Positions 8,683 to 17,296 of a stretch of 64,000 nucleotides of DNA are shown one piece after another. Under the pieces are notes generated by a model. That model saw only the letters and a program-made list of their open reading frames with translations. It ran no database searches and was not told the origin of the DNA. The position numbers were made by a program, and so were the translations under genes. Source of the stretch: Achromobacter denitrificans NBRC 15125 (GTDB lineage Bacteria; Pseudomonadota; Gammaproteobacteria; Burkholderiales; Burkholderiaceae_B); assembly GCF_001571365.1 (NCBI RefSeq), contig NZ_BCTQ01000015.1, forward strand, positions 83,896-147,895. Reading direction: 5' to 3'. Position 1 is the first letter of the stretch; each line of letters starts with the position of its first letter.

Positions 8683-8892
8683 TTATCCAGGCGCCCGACC
8701 GGACGTGTCGTCGTCGTCCTCGGCCGTCGTATCGGCGGGCTCGATGTCCTCGTCGGGCACCTCGTCGCCTTGGGCGCTGTCGCCGGCGTCGTCCGGGTTG
8801 ACGGGCGGCGGACGGTGGTCGGGCGTTCCCGGCGGCGGCGTGGTCGCCATCGTTACCGGACGCGGAGCCAATTCAAAATGGATGTCGAGCAT
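8683..8892 (-). CDS. Small Pro/Asp-rich protein, unknown
   Basis: 69 residues starting MLDIHFELAPRP, then proline-rich and ending in a very acidic tail (EDDDDTSG). The ATG at 8890-8892 is preceded by AGGTG at about 9 bases, the best start in a longer open frame. The protein is probably disordered and cytosolic. The gene lies 77 bases after the PepSY gene on the same strand and could be its last cistron. No family recognised; the call depends on the ribosome site and frame. Confidence 0.45.
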   Translation of the reverse strand: MLDIHFELAPRPVTMATTPPPGTPDHRPPPVNPDDAGDSAQGDEVPDEDIEPADTTAEDDDDTSGRAPG

Positions 8893-8969
8893 CGTTGCAC
8901 CTATCGGGAATTGCGGCGAAAGCCGCCGCCGCCCCGTACCAGCAAGCGCCATGCCCGACGGCTCGCCCC

Positions 8970-10865
8970 CTAGGCGCGCAGACCGAGCAGCGCCAGGCCC
9001 GACACCAGGCAAGCGACCGCGATCAGCGTCCACGCCCGTCCCGCGCTACGGGCGCCGAACACGCCCACCCCGATGGCGGTGTACACCACGAAGCTCAACA
9101 GCGTTCCGGCCAGCACGCCGACTGCCTGCGAAACGCCGGCCACGGCCGGCCAGATCAGCGCCAGCGCCGACATGGCCAGGGCGGACAGCAGATAGCCGCC
9201 CGCGCCAGCCGCCATCACGCGGCTGACGATCCCCCACCGATGCGTTGCGGCGCCGTCGCCGGCGGCCCGCGCCTTCCGTGGCGGCTGCGCGGCGCCCGCC
9301 GGCGCATCCTGCCAGTGCCGCCGCAACGCGCGGACCATGCATGCCAGCAGCACTCCGGACGCAAGCGCCGTGAGTTCCACGGCCGCCGGCAGCGTCTCCC
9401 CGCTTGCGGCATAGGCCCACAAGTGGCGGCCCGTCGTTGCCCAGTTCAATATCGGCAGCCCCAGGCAGAGCACGGCGGCCGCGGCCAGTTGCTCGATCCA
9501 GGCTCGGCGGGGCGAGCGCCAGAGTGCGTGGACCAAGGTGGCCGCCCACACGGCGAAGAAGACGCGTATCTCCCAGGCGCCGCGTTCCGGCCAGGCGGCC
9601 GGAATCAGCCGGTTGCCGTAGAAGTAGGCGATGCTTGCCACAGCAATGCCCGCCAGCGCCGCGACGTTCAAGGCCTCGACGCAACGGTAGATCCTTGCCG
9701 TGGCGTCGCCGAACTCGTGCTCGCTCTTCTTGCGCCGCTTGATGGAGAACAGCAGCGTGCCGATGGCGATCATGGCGGTGCCCGTCAGGCCGCTGAAGAA
9801 GTACAGCCACTTGATGGTCCATCCCCCGAAGTCGGCCTTGTGCAGGGCTTCGATCGTCTCATGGACCTGCTTCGCCGCCACCGCTTCGTGATGCGCGGGC
9901 ACAAGCTGCAAGACGGTTCCGCCATGCGCATCGAATGCCACCCGGCTACGCTCGGTGAGCAGCCGCGGCGCCGCGCCGGCCAGGGGCTTGCGGCCGGACA
10001 CCAGGACGACGCTGCCCGCGCCGCCCGGGCGGTCGATGGTGATCCGCGCCGCGTCCTGTCCCGTCAGTTCGCGAGCTCGCGCCAGCAAGGGGTAGAGATC
10101 CGGGACGACGCCAACGCCCTGCCCCGCGGCGCGAGGCGCCGGCTGCGTGGGCGCAAGCTCCGCCTGATAGCGGCGATAGGCGCCGGCGTCGTCGCCATAC
10201 GCCGCGCGCAGCGGCCAAGGCATGTAGCTGGTGTAGAAGAACGCCAGCCCGGTGTAGCCGATCATGAACAGGAACGGCAGCGTCAGCACCGCCGTGGCAT
10301 TGTGCGCATCCAGCCAGCTGCGCAATCCCTTGCCCGCTCGAAACGTGAAGAAGTCCTTGAAGATGCGCTTGTGCACCACCACGCCGGAGACCAGCGCGAC
10401 CAGCATGCACAGGGATATCCAGCCCACCAGCCAGTAGCCCGGCAGGCCGCCGTGCAGTGTGTAGTGGAAGGACATGAAATGCCGGCCGCCCTCCGTCTCG
10501 CGTATCCGGGGCGCGGGCTGCGCCGCGCCCGTCCGCGAGTCCAGCCAGACGTCGTGGCCAGTGCCATCGTCCGCGCGCCAGGACAGCTGCGCGGGCCAAC
10601 CGGGCTGGGCCGGCAAGAAGATGTCCCAGGCGGCAGCCCCGGCGGCCCGGGACGACAGCTCCTGCGTCGCGCGCGCCAGCCACTGCCGCGCGTCGGCAGC
10701 CTCGGCGGCGGGACCGGGCGGTGGCCCCGCCTCCATCCAGCGCGTGATGGGCTCCCGGAAAACGCTGAGCGTGCCGGTCAGGAAGATCGCGCACAGCAGC
10801 CAGCCGCAGGTCAGGCCGCACCAGGTGTGCAGCCAGGACATGCTCTGGCGGAATCCGCCCTTCAC
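8970..10865 (-). CDS. PepSY-associated membrane protein (siderophore/ferric reductase type)
   Basis: 631 residues with the start MKGGFRQSMSWLHTW and a first membrane segment, as in PepSY_TM (PiuB-like) proteins encoded beside TonB receptors. Such proteins are thought to reduce ferric siderophores or haem at the inner membrane; the mechanism is not established. Further family features are FHYTLHGGLPGYWLVG, THKRIFKDFF-type loop (VVHKRIFKDFFTFRAGKG) and LDAHN with conserved histidines. GTG start at 10863-10865 with GGGGA upstream. It follows the TonB receptor by 46 bases in the operon. A paralogue lies at 31489-33120. Confidence 0.88.
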   Translation of the reverse strand: MKGGFRQSMSWLHTWCGLTCGWLLCAIFLTGTLSVFREPITRWMEAGPPPGPAAEAADARQWLARATQELSSRAAGAAAWDIFLPAQPGWPAQLSWRADDGTGHDVWLDSRTGAAQPAPRIRETEGGRHFMSFHYTLHGGLPGYWLVGWISLCMLVALVSGVVVHKRIFKDFFTFRAGKGLRSWLDAHNATAVLTLPFLFMIGYTGLAFFYTSYMPWPLRAAYGDDAGAYRRYQAELAPTQPAPRAAGQGVGVVPDLYPLLARARELTGQDAARITIDRPGGAGSVVLVSGRKPLAGAAPRLLTERSRVAFDAHGGTVLQLVPAHHEAVAAKQVHETIEALHKADFGGWTIKWLYFFSGLTGTAMIAIGTLLFSIKRRKKSEHEFGDATARIYRCVEALNVAALAGIAVASIAYFYGNRLIPAAWPERGAWEIRVFFAVWAATLVHALWRSPRRAWIEQLAAAAVLCLGLPILNWATTGRHLWAYAASGETLPAAVELTALASGVLLACMVRALRRHWQDAPAGAAQPPRKARAAGDGAATHRWGIVSRVMAAGAGGYLLSALAMSALALIWPAVAGVSQAVGVLAGTLLSFVVYTAIGVGVFGARSAGRAWTLIAVACLVSGLALLGLRA

Positions 10866-10911
10866 GACTGCGTCCCCGGGCCGCCGCGAGGACCGGCCGG
10901 CGCATGGCCGG

Positions 10912-13389
10912 TCACAACGTGCCCCGCAAGGTCAGCATCACGTTGCGAGGCTCGCCGTAGTGGTTGCCGCGCCGGATCTGGCTGACCATGCCGTAATAGT
11001 CCTTGTCGAACGCGTTCGCCACGTTCAGGCTGGCGGACCAATGCTTGTTGATGCGATAGCCCGCGCGCAAATCCCATACCGCGCGGCCGGGCGCCCCCAT
11101 GCGCACCGAAATGTCGTCGTAGGCCTTGTACGAGTAGCCGCTTTGCGCCGACACCCCGCCGCCGACGCTGAAGGCATTCCAGCGGCCCGGCAGTTGGTAC
11201 GTGGTGGACAGGCGGAACAGATGGCGCGGGGTCTCCGCGCTGATGGTCTCGCCCTCGTCGTCGCGGCTGGTGACGTAGGTATAGCCCGCCATCACCTGCC
11301 AGCCCGGCGAGATTGCGCCGCTCGCTTCCAGTTCGAAGCCCTTGCTGCGCAGGGTGCCGCCGTTGCGATAGCAATTGGGCGAGGCCAGCGAACCCGGGCA
11401 GCTTCCGGCGGCCGCCACGTCCTCCACCGCGATGCCGGACTTCTTCACGGCGAACACCGCCGCGGATAGGTTCAAGCGCCCGTCGTAGAGCTCACCCTTC
11501 ACCCCGGCCTCGTAATTGGCGCCGATAGAAGGGTCGAGCGGCTTGCCCGAAGCCGTCACATAGGTGCTCTGCGGCTGGTAGGTATCCGCATAGCTGGTGT
11601 AGACGGACCATTGCTCGTCCAGGTCGTAGACCAGTCCGGCGTAGGGCGTGAATTCATGCTTCTGCTCATAGTCCCGGGTCATCCGGCCCGTCAGCCCATC
11701 GTCCGACCTGTACTTCAGCCAGCTGAACTTGCCGCCCAGCAGCAAGTGCAGCGGGTCCGCCAGTTGCAGCCGCATGCTGCCGTACAGGCTGGTCTGCTCC
11801 AACCGCGACGTTTCCTTGCTGTCCCAGGCGGGACGCGCGGGCCGGGGGATGGAGGAATGGTCGGGATCGTACACGTCGATGGGGGTGTCGTCGTCCAGAT
11901 TCGCCGATTTCTGGTTGACGCGCTGGCGCGACCAACTGGTGCCGAGCAGGATCTGGTGGGTGCCGCCCAACGCCTGGAAACTGCCCGTGGTGTTCAGGTC
12001 GATGCCATCGCTCTTCACGTGCGCGTTGTTGAAATAGGTGGTGTAGAAGCTCGAACCCACGCCGGTCGCCCGATCCACGCCGCCGAGCGGAATGGCCACG
12101 CGCTGGTCCAGGTCGACCTCGGTGTGGTTGAGCGACAGGCGCGCCTTCCAGTCCTGGTTGAACCGGTGCTCGGCCTCGGCAAACACTTCGTTCACCTGGC
12201 CCTTCTGCCGGTTCCAGTCCTGGAGCAGCGAGGTCGAGCGCGAAACGTCCAGCGCGCCGCCGTCGGTGTAACGCGGCAAACCGAAAATCCAGTAGCCGTC
12301 CGTGTCGGTGGCCTGGTGGCGCGCGCCGAACGTCAGCGTCGTGTCGTGGCCGACGTCGGCGTCGATCACGCCGTAGACCAGGGGCGATTTCGACTTGCTG
12401 CCGTCGTAGAAGTAGTGGCGGTCCTGGTAAGCGGTGACCAGGCGGCCTCGCACCGTGCCCGATTCGTTGATCGGGCCGCCGCCGTCGAACTCCATGCGGT
12501 AGTTGTCCCAGGAGCCGACCGTCGTGGCCCCCTCGAAATGGCCTTCGCCGCGCGGACGCTTGCGCACCATGTTGATCGCGCCGCTCGGATCCGCCGAGCC
12601 CAGCATCAGGCCGGCCGCGCCGCGCAGCACTTCCACCCGGTCGAAGACGGCGGTGTCGATGGGCAGCCAGCCGACCGGGGCATAGACCACGCCGGCCACG
12701 CCGTCGACCAGGTAGTTGTTGTCGTCTACCGTGAAACCGCGTATCGAGAACTTATGGTTGCCGAAGTTTCTTGCCGTCTTCGTTACGCCCGTCGTCTGCG
12801 CCAGGGCCTCGTCCAGCGTGGTCAGGTTCTTGTCGTCCAGCAGTTGGCGCGTGAGCACGCTGACCGACTGCGGCGTTTCCCTGACGGACTGCGTCATCTT
12901 GCTGATCGTGATGGCATCGCTCGTGTACGAGCCGGTTCCCTCGGTGGTCGGACCGCCCAAGCCGCGGCCGGTGACCGTGACCGATTGCAGCGTCACCGCG
13001 TCAGACGAGGATTGCCCCGCCACCGTCAAGGTGTACACGTTCGGCCTGGCGCTGTTGACGCGCACGTCGGTGCCGGACAGCAAGTGATCCAGCGCTTCCC
13101 GCGGCGCGTAGCGGCCGTTGACCGCCGGTGAGCGCTTGCCCGCCACCACGGCTTCATCGAACAGCACCTGATGCCGCGACTGTTCCGAAAACAGCCTCAA
13201 GGCATGTTCCAGCGGCTGAGCCGGAATGCTGAAATCCACCTGTGCCTGTTGCTGCGCATGCACCGCGGCCGGCGCCGCCAGGGAAGCAAGCGCGCTCGCC
13301 ACCATCACCGGCATGGCCCTGAGCTCCATGCCCGCCGTCAACGCGCCACCAGCAAGCGCGTCTTTCAACAATCCCCGTCCCATTCCCAC
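10912..13389 (-). CDS. TonB-dependent siderophore receptor with N-terminal signalling domain
   Basis: Outer-membrane gated beta-barrel of 825 residues for ferric siderophore uptake. A hydrophobic export signal ends near AAVHAQ (about residue 45). It is followed by an STN signalling domain (about residues 50-125, FSIPAQPLEHALRLFSEQS), a plug with GFTVDDNNYLVDG and VEVLRGAAGLMLG, and a barrel ending in the usual aromatic-type C-terminus (MLTLRGTL). The STN domain indicates FecA/FpvA-type transduction to the adjacent FecR and sigma factor. The ATG at 13387-13389 gives a long pre-signal stretch; Met21 (13329) is a possible alternative. The substrate cannot be told from sequence. Confidence 0.93.
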   Translation of the reverse strand: MGMGRGLLKDALAGGALTAGMELRAMPVMVASALASLAAPAAVHAQQQAQVDFSIPAQPLEHALRLFSEQSRHQVLFDEAVVAGKRSPAVNGRYAPREALDHLLSGTDVRVNSARPNVYTLTVAGQSSSDAVTLQSVTVTGRGLGGPTTEGTGSYTSDAITISKMTQSVRETPQSVSVLTRQLLDDKNLTTLDEALAQTTGVTKTARNFGNHKFSIRGFTVDDNNYLVDGVAGVVYAPVGWLPIDTAVFDRVEVLRGAAGLMLGSADPSGAINMVRKRPRGEGHFEGATTVGSWDNYRMEFDGGGPINESGTVRGRLVTAYQDRHYFYDGSKSKSPLVYGVIDADVGHDTTLTFGARHQATDTDGYWIFGLPRYTDGGALDVSRSTSLLQDWNRQKGQVNEVFAEAEHRFNQDWKARLSLNHTEVDLDQRVAIPLGGVDRATGVGSSFYTTYFNNAHVKSDGIDLNTTGSFQALGGTHQILLGTSWSRQRVNQKSANLDDDTPIDVYDPDHSSIPRPARPAWDSKETSRLEQTSLYGSMRLQLADPLHLLLGGKFSWLKYRSDDGLTGRMTRDYEQKHEFTPYAGLVYDLDEQWSVYTSYADTYQPQSTYVTASGKPLDPSIGANYEAGVKGELYDGRLNLSAAVFAVKKSGIAVEDVAAAGSCPGSLASPNCYRNGGTLRSKGFELEASGAISPGWQVMAGYTYVTSRDDEGETISAETPRHLFRLSTTYQLPGRWNAFSVGGGVSAQSGYSYKAYDDISVRMGAPGRAVWDLRAGYRINKHWSASLNVANAFDKDYYGMVSQIRRGNHYGEPRNVMLTLRGTL

Positions 13390-13468
13390 TCCCGTCGTTG
13401 TTGGCCGCTACCGGCCTTGCGGGAGTAAACGGATTCCAGGACCGGATTGGGAACCCGCGCAACGCGCG

Positions 13469-13486
13469 TAAACAAAAATAATTTTC
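13469..13486 (-). promoter_or_regulatory. Candidate FecI-type promoter before the TonB receptor
   Basis: Minus-strand GAAAATTATTTTTGTTTA is an A/T-rich block in the 113-base gap between fecR and the receptor gene, with a GCGCGTT-like stretch following. It resembles the -35 region of FecI-class ECF promoters (GAAAAT), which are expected exactly here. Assignment by position and partial consensus only. Confidence 0.4.
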
Positions 13487-13502
13487 AGCGGGATCCGAAC
13501 GC

Positions 13503-14555
13503 TCAGCGGTCCTGGATGAGATAACCGCCGCCGGGCGCGCGCTTGACCTGCACCGGCAGCAGATCCGGCAAAGCTTCCAGAAAGGCGGCCGGCGCATTGG
13601 TCGCGGCGAAACCCGAGACCGGCAAGGACTTCAGGCCCGGGCTGGCCAAGGTCACCGGCTTGCCCAGGTATTGCGCGACCTCCTGGGCCACCTCGCCCAG
13701 CGGCGTGCGCCGGTACACCAGACGGCCATTGCGCCATCCGCCCACGCCGTCCGGCACTGCCGCCACCGCCTGGTAGGTAGCGTTTCGCGCATCCACGGTC
13801 ACGCCTTGCTCGGCGCCCAGCGACAGCTCGGGCCGGGCCTTGTCGCGGTCGGGCTGCACGCGCACCCGGCCATGCGACACCTTGACGATGACTTCCTCCG
13901 GCGTGTTGCGCACATTGAAGGCCGTGCCCACCACGGTGATCCGACTCTGGCGGGCATCGACGGTAAATGGCCGGCCGGTGTCCGGCGCCACGTCGAAGAA
14001 CCCTTCGCCCTGGTTCAGCACCAGTTCGCGGCGCCGCGGATAGTAGCGGACCTCCAGCGTGCTGCCGAAATTCAGCGCGACACGGGAGCCGTCGGGCAGG
14101 TCCAGCCGACGCACTTCTCCCGCCGCCGTGCTCACGCTCAGCACATAGCCGGGCGTGTTGTCCCAGCGATACCAGCCGTAGCCGCCGCCCAGGACCAGCG
14201 CGGCACAGACGGCGGCAAAAGCCTTCGAGAAACCGGGCCGCCCCAACACCGCCCCCCAGAAACCCGGCTGGACGGAGGCCTTCCGCGAGCCGCGTCGCGG
14301 CAAGCGCGGGGAGGGTCGGCTGGCGGCCTGCGCGTCGGAGGCCAAGGCGGGCCGAGGCGCCTGCGACAAATCTTCCCAGGTTCGCGCCACCCGCGAATAC
14401 GCCTGCCGATGCGCGGGCCGCGCGGCCAGCCAGGCATGCAGTTCCTGCTCATCCGCGGCCGACCAGCTGGCATCCTGGCGGCGCACCAGCCACTCGGCCG
14501 CCGCTTCGTTCAAGGCAAGCGTGTCCGGCGAAGCAGAGGAAGACGAATCGGTCAT
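13503..14555 (-). CDS. FecR family anti-sigma/transducer protein
   Basis: 350 residues: an N-terminal cytoplasmic DUF4880-type domain (AAEWLVRRQDASWSAADEQE, about 14-33, and HRQAYSRVARTWEDL), one membrane segment near residues 112-128 (AAVCAALVLGGGYGW), then a periplasmic FecR domain (LDLPDGSRVALNFGS, GEGFFDVA, TAFNVR) and a C-terminal STN-like part. It relays receptor occupancy to the ECF sigma factor. It overlaps the sigma factor gene by 4 bases (ATGA) and precedes the receptor by 113 bases. Confidence 0.93.
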   Translation of the reverse strand: MTDSSSSASPDTLALNEAAAEWLVRRQDASWSAADEQELHAWLAARPAHRQAYSRVARTWEDLSQAPRPALASDAQAASRPSPRLPRRGSRKASVQPGFWGAVLGRPGFSKAFAAVCAALVLGGGYGWYRWDNTPGYVLSVSTAAGEVRRLDLPDGSRVALNFGSTLEVRYYPRRRELVLNQGEGFFDVAPDTGRPFTVDARQSRITVVGTAFNVRNTPEEVIVKVSHGRVRVQPDRDKARPELSLGAEQGVTVDARNATYQAVAAVPDGVGGWRNGRLVYRRTPLGEVAQEVAQYLGKPVTLASPGLKSLPVSGFAATNAPAAFLEALPDLLPVQVKRAPGGGYLIQDR

Positions 14556-15220
14556 GACGAGGCAGAGTCGCTATTGTTGTTATTGTCCAAGCCGGCGTCA
14601 TCGTCGGCGGGCCGATGCAATTGCCGCATCTGCGCAACCGTAGCATAGTGCACCCGGACCTCGCAGTAGGCGATGGCGCGCGCCAGATGCTTGACCACCA
14701 TGCGCCGCGAAATCTGCATGCGGGCGGCAACTTCGTCCTGTGTCAGCCCATCGAACCGGCTCAGCACAAAGGCCTCGCGCTGGCGCTCGGGCAGTTCCTG
14801 CATCGCCTCGGCCAAACGTTCCAAACGCTGTTGATGCGCCGCCGCGCGCATGGGGCACGAGGCCTCGTCCGTCGCCAGGGCCTGCATGCCCGCTTCGGCT
14901 TCATCGAGCGACACCGTCTGCAGGCGCCGACCCGCCCGGCGTTCGCGGAACTCATCCGCCACGCCGTTCAACACCGTCCGGCGCAGGTAGGCGCCTTGCT
15001 CATCGGCGGAGTCCAGAGCGGGATCGGCCGCCACCCATTTGACGACGCCATCGTGCAGCGCATCTTCGGCGCTGCCGATGCTGCCCTTGAAGCGGGCCAG
15101 GCCGCGCATGAGCGGCAAGCGCCAGCGCGCGTAGGCTTTGGCGATCGCGCTGGAATTCCCGCTCTTGTCGTCGGTGGACGCGGGCGTCTTGTCGGACGCC
15201 AGCAAAGGGTTGCGGCTCAT
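14552..15220 (-). CDS. FecI-like ECF sigma factor
   Basis: 222 residues with sigma region 2 (LHDGVVKWV, about 54-62) and region 4 helix-turn-helix (LPERQREAFVLSRFDGLTQD, about 142-161). It should direct transcription of the adjacent TonB receptor when signalled by FecR. It is slightly long for the family because of an Asn/Asp-rich tail. A Fur-like box lies 36 bases upstream, so iron starvation probably switches on sigma and FecR, and the siderophore then induces the receptor. Confidence 0.9.
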   Translation of the reverse strand: MSRNPLLASDKTPASTDDKSGNSSAIAKAYARWRLPLMRGLARFKGSIGSAEDALHDGVVKWVAADPALDSADEQGAYLRRTVLNGVADEFRERRAGRRLQTVSLDEAEAGMQALATDEASCPMRAAAHQQRLERLAEAMQELPERQREAFVLSRFDGLTQDEVAARMQISRRMVVKHLARAIAYCEVRVHYATVAQMRQLHRPADDDAGLDNNNNSDSASS

Positions 15221-15256
15221 GCGGCGCGGGTCGGTTGAAAAGTGGCCGGATTGTAC

Positions 15257-15271
15257 TGAGATTTATTCTCA
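15257..15271 (-). promoter_or_regulatory. Fur-like box before the ECF sigma gene
   Basis: TGAGATTTATTCTCA, a near-palindrome matching the 7-1-7 Fur consensus TGAtAAT-N-ATTaTCA with G/C at the two variable positions, as common in beta-proteobacteria. It lies 36 bases ahead of the fecI-like start. Confidence 0.7.
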
Positions 15272-15339
15272 ATCGCAAAATGGGTGGAATATTTGCCAGA
15301 CTGCCCCGCCGCCCGAACTGCACGGCGCTTGACGATCAA

Positions 15340-15359
15340 CCGACCAACTAGTAGATTGG
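15340..15359. promoter_or_regulatory. Palindromic operator 1 of TetR regulator
   Basis: CCGACCAACTAGTAGATTGG, an imperfect palindrome centred on ACTAGT. The same pattern recurs at 16070-16089. This copy lies 77 bases before the TetR gene and would allow autoregulation. Confidence 0.65.
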
Positions 15360-15436
15360 CTTCCTGGCGAATGCGGCGCGATCATTCCGTGCCCGCGAAG
15401 CGCCCTGCCTATTCTCAGCACACAAGGTGAATACCC

Positions 15437-16024
15437 ATGAGCGTGGAGCTCTCTCCCAGAGCCGCCGAAATCGTCGAGCAGACCCGCTTGCTGCTCGCCG
15501 CCGGGGGTTATCACGGGTTCAGCTACGCCGACATTTCCGACCGGGTCCATATCGGCAAGCCCAGCATCCATCACCATTTCCCGACCAAGGCGGATCTGGT
15601 GCTGACCGTCGTCGCCCTGCATCGCGAGCAGGCCAGACAGGGTCTGGAGGCATTGGATCGGCACGTCCAGGATCCGCAGGCGCGTCTCACCGCATACACG
15701 GACTATTGGGCAAAGTGCATACGCGAGAACACGATGCCCATGTGCATCTGCGCGATGCTGGCCGCCGAACTGCCCATGATTCCCCAAGCCATCGCCGACG
15801 AGGTGCGCGCCTATTTCCGTGAGCTGGCCGGTTGGATCGCAGCCGTGCTCCAGAGCGGCCATGCGACGGGCCAATTCCGTCTGCGCGATGCCCCCGCGGT
15901 GGAAGCGCAGGCCTTCATGTCGACCGTGCATGGCGCCATGTTGACCGCCAGGGCTTGCGGCGACGCCGAAGTGTTCGCATCCATTTCCAGGGCGGCCATT
16001 CGCCAATTGAGCGCGGCAGCCTGA
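15437..16024 (+). CDS. TetR/AcrR family repressor
   Basis: 195 residues. The N-terminal helix-turn-helix (about 25-50, YADISDRVHIGKPSIHHHFP) is a classic TetR DNA-binding domain with the HHHFPTKADLV hinge. The C-terminal ligand domain holds CICAMLAAELPMIP with two cysteines, which might sense electrophiles, as in related regulators; that is a guess. Two matching palindromes, one before this gene and one before the next, plus a terminator in between, indicate it controls itself and the downstream membrane protein separately. Confidence 0.88.
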   Translation: MSVELSPRAAEIVEQTRLLLAAGGYHGFSYADISDRVHIGKPSIHHHFPTKADLVLTVVALHREQARQGLEALDRHVQDPQARLTAYTDYWAKCIRENTMPMCICAMLAAELPMIPQAIADEVRAYFRELAGWIAAVLQSGHATGQFRLRDAPAVEAQAFMSTVHGAMLTARACGDAEVFASISRAAIRQLSAAA

Positions 16025-16032
16025 TTCCCCAG

Positions 16033-16060
16033 GCGCACCCCCACGGTGCGCTATTTTTTT
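16033..16060 (+). terminator. Rho-independent terminator after the TetR gene
   Basis: Stem GCGCACC/GGTGCGC with loop CCCAC, followed by TATTTTTTT. It starts 8 bases after the tetR stop codon and ends before operator 2, separating the two transcription units. Confidence 0.85.
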
Positions 16061-16069
16061 CAGTATCAA

Positions 16070-16089
16070 CCGATCAACTAGTCGGTCGC
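16070..16089. promoter_or_regulatory. Palindromic operator 2 of TetR regulator
   Basis: CCGATCAACTAGTCGGTCGC, sharing the flanking ATCAACCGA and the ACTAGT core with operator 1. It lies 37 bases before the next gene, directly after the terminator. Confidence 0.65.
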
Positions 16090-16126
16090 TTAATGCAATA
16101 ACAGCACCGCCATTCCGGAGCCATCC

Positions 16127-16630
16127 ATGCCCCACCCCATTTCCACCCTGGGCGCCGCCCACACCCTGATCAGCCTCGTGCCGGCCGCCGTCGGTATATA
16201 CAGTTTTGCGCGATATCGCGGGATAGACGCCGCAACGCGATCCGGCAGGATCTATCTGGGCGGGCTGCTCCTGGCCGTGCTCACCTCGTTCGGGTTGTCC
16301 AGCTCCGGCGGTTTCAATGCCGGACATGCCCTCGGCATCCTCGCCCTGCTTTCCGCGGGGGGAGCCCTGCTCATCTCGCGGGGATCTTCGCTGCCCGGGG
16401 CGCAATCCTATCTGTCCCAGCTCGGGTTCTCGTTCAGTTTTTTCTTGATGTGGATCCCCGGCATCGCGGAAACACTGACTCGGCTGCCGCTGAGCCATCC
16501 GTTGGCCGACGATCCCCAATCCCCCTTGGTGCGCGGCGCGCTGGCGGCCTGGTTCGGGGTGTTCGTGCTGGGCTCCGCGGCGCAGTCGCTGTGGATCCGT
16601 TCGCGATCCCGCGCGGCCCGGCTTCGTTGA
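16127..16630 (+). CDS. Small integral membrane protein, DUF2306-like
   Basis: 167 residues with about four membrane segments (about 8-28, 44-62, 66-84, 98-115, and a weaker one near 140-158). The layout of LGAAHTLISLVPAAVG, SGRIYLGGLLLAVLTSF and NAGHALGILALL resembles DUF2306 membrane proteins, whose function is unknown. The last residues are Arg-rich and probably cytoplasmic. The TetR-type operator immediately upstream makes it the likely target of the preceding repressor. Confidence 0.75.
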   Translation: MPHPISTLGAAHTLISLVPAAVGIYSFARYRGIDAATRSGRIYLGGLLLAVLTSFGLSSSGGFNAGHALGILALLSAGGALLISRGSSLPGAQSYLSQLGFSFSFFLMWIPGIAETLTRLPLSHPLADDPQSPLVRGALAAWFGVFVLGSAAQSLWIRSRSRAARLR

Positions 16631-16642
16631 CCGGGAGCCGCC

Positions 16643-17233
16643 ATGCGTTCCAGCCTCATCGAGCCCGCAGGCCCGGCCCGGCCGCTTTACCACCCCGATC
16701 GCGTGGCGCATGCGCAAGCATCGCCGTTCGCGCCTGCGCGAGCCCTGCGCCAGCCAGCGGCGACAACGTCGGGCCCAAGCGCGGGGGTGGCGAGCCATGA
16801 CGGCATGTCCGTGCACCGGCTGCGGGATCAGTACACGGCCCATTGCCTGAGAAACGCCGTCCTGGCGTACCACGCGCAGCAGGCCCGCCTGCAGGAGCGC
16901 GCCATTGCGGTCAATCGGGCCTTGCGCGACGAGCAGGCCGCGCTTCAGGCGCGCGCGGATGCCGCCAACGACCTGGGCACGATCCAAGGCCTGATGCCGC
17001 AGCAAATCCACCGTCATGCCGTGGGCGTTCCGCCCATCGTTGCGCCGCCGTTCACGGCCGCCGCCGGCGTTGGACGGACCTCGGTTGCTCCGGTATCCGA
17101 CCTCGCCAAGACGCGCAGCGCGACCGAAAACGCATTGCCGCCTGCGTCGGCGCGCCGCGAGCCGAATGCCCACGGAACTGCCGCGGGCCTGATCGCGCTC
17201 CCGCCCGAAGCTGACAATTCACTGACTCAATAA
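16643..17233 (+). CDS. Hypothetical protein, unrecognised
   Basis: 196 residues, with no signal peptide or membrane segment. A Pro/Ala-rich N-terminus precedes a helical middle (about 58-110, with AQQARLQERAIAVNRALRDE) and a low-complexity C-terminal third. ATG at 16643 with GGGAG six bases before, 12 bases after the membrane protein gene, so probably in the same transcript. The middle helix is the only part that looks folded. It could be a spurious frame, but the ribosome site and spacing favour a gene. Confidence 0.5.
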   Translation: MRSSLIEPAGPARPLYHPDRVAHAQASPFAPARALRQPAATTSGPSAGVASHDGMSVHRLRDQYTAHCLRNAVLAYHAQQARLQERAIAVNRALRDEQAALQARADAANDLGTIQGLMPQQIHRHAVGVPPIVAPPFTAAAGVGRTSVAPVSDLAKTRSATENALPPASARREPNAHGTAAGLIALPPEADNSLTQ

Positions 17234-17248
17234 CGCGAATAGTTATTG
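17228..17248. repeat. Short inverted repeat before the RND operon
   Basis: CAATAAC and GTTATTG are perfect 7-base arms around GCGAATA, overlapping the stop of the previous gene and ending 48 bases before the efflux adaptor start. It may be an operator for the efflux operon; no U-run follows, so it is not a terminator. Confidence 0.4.
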
Positions 17249-17296
17249 TTCATATAGAATCCGGACTGTCTGTAACCTCCTAGCCTGGCAGTCCCG

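Noticed and set aside
15269..17173. 634-codon minus-strand frame opposite the TetR and membrane protein genes
   Set aside because: Runs across the Fur-like box, two operators and a terminator, and has low-complexity Gly/Arg composition.
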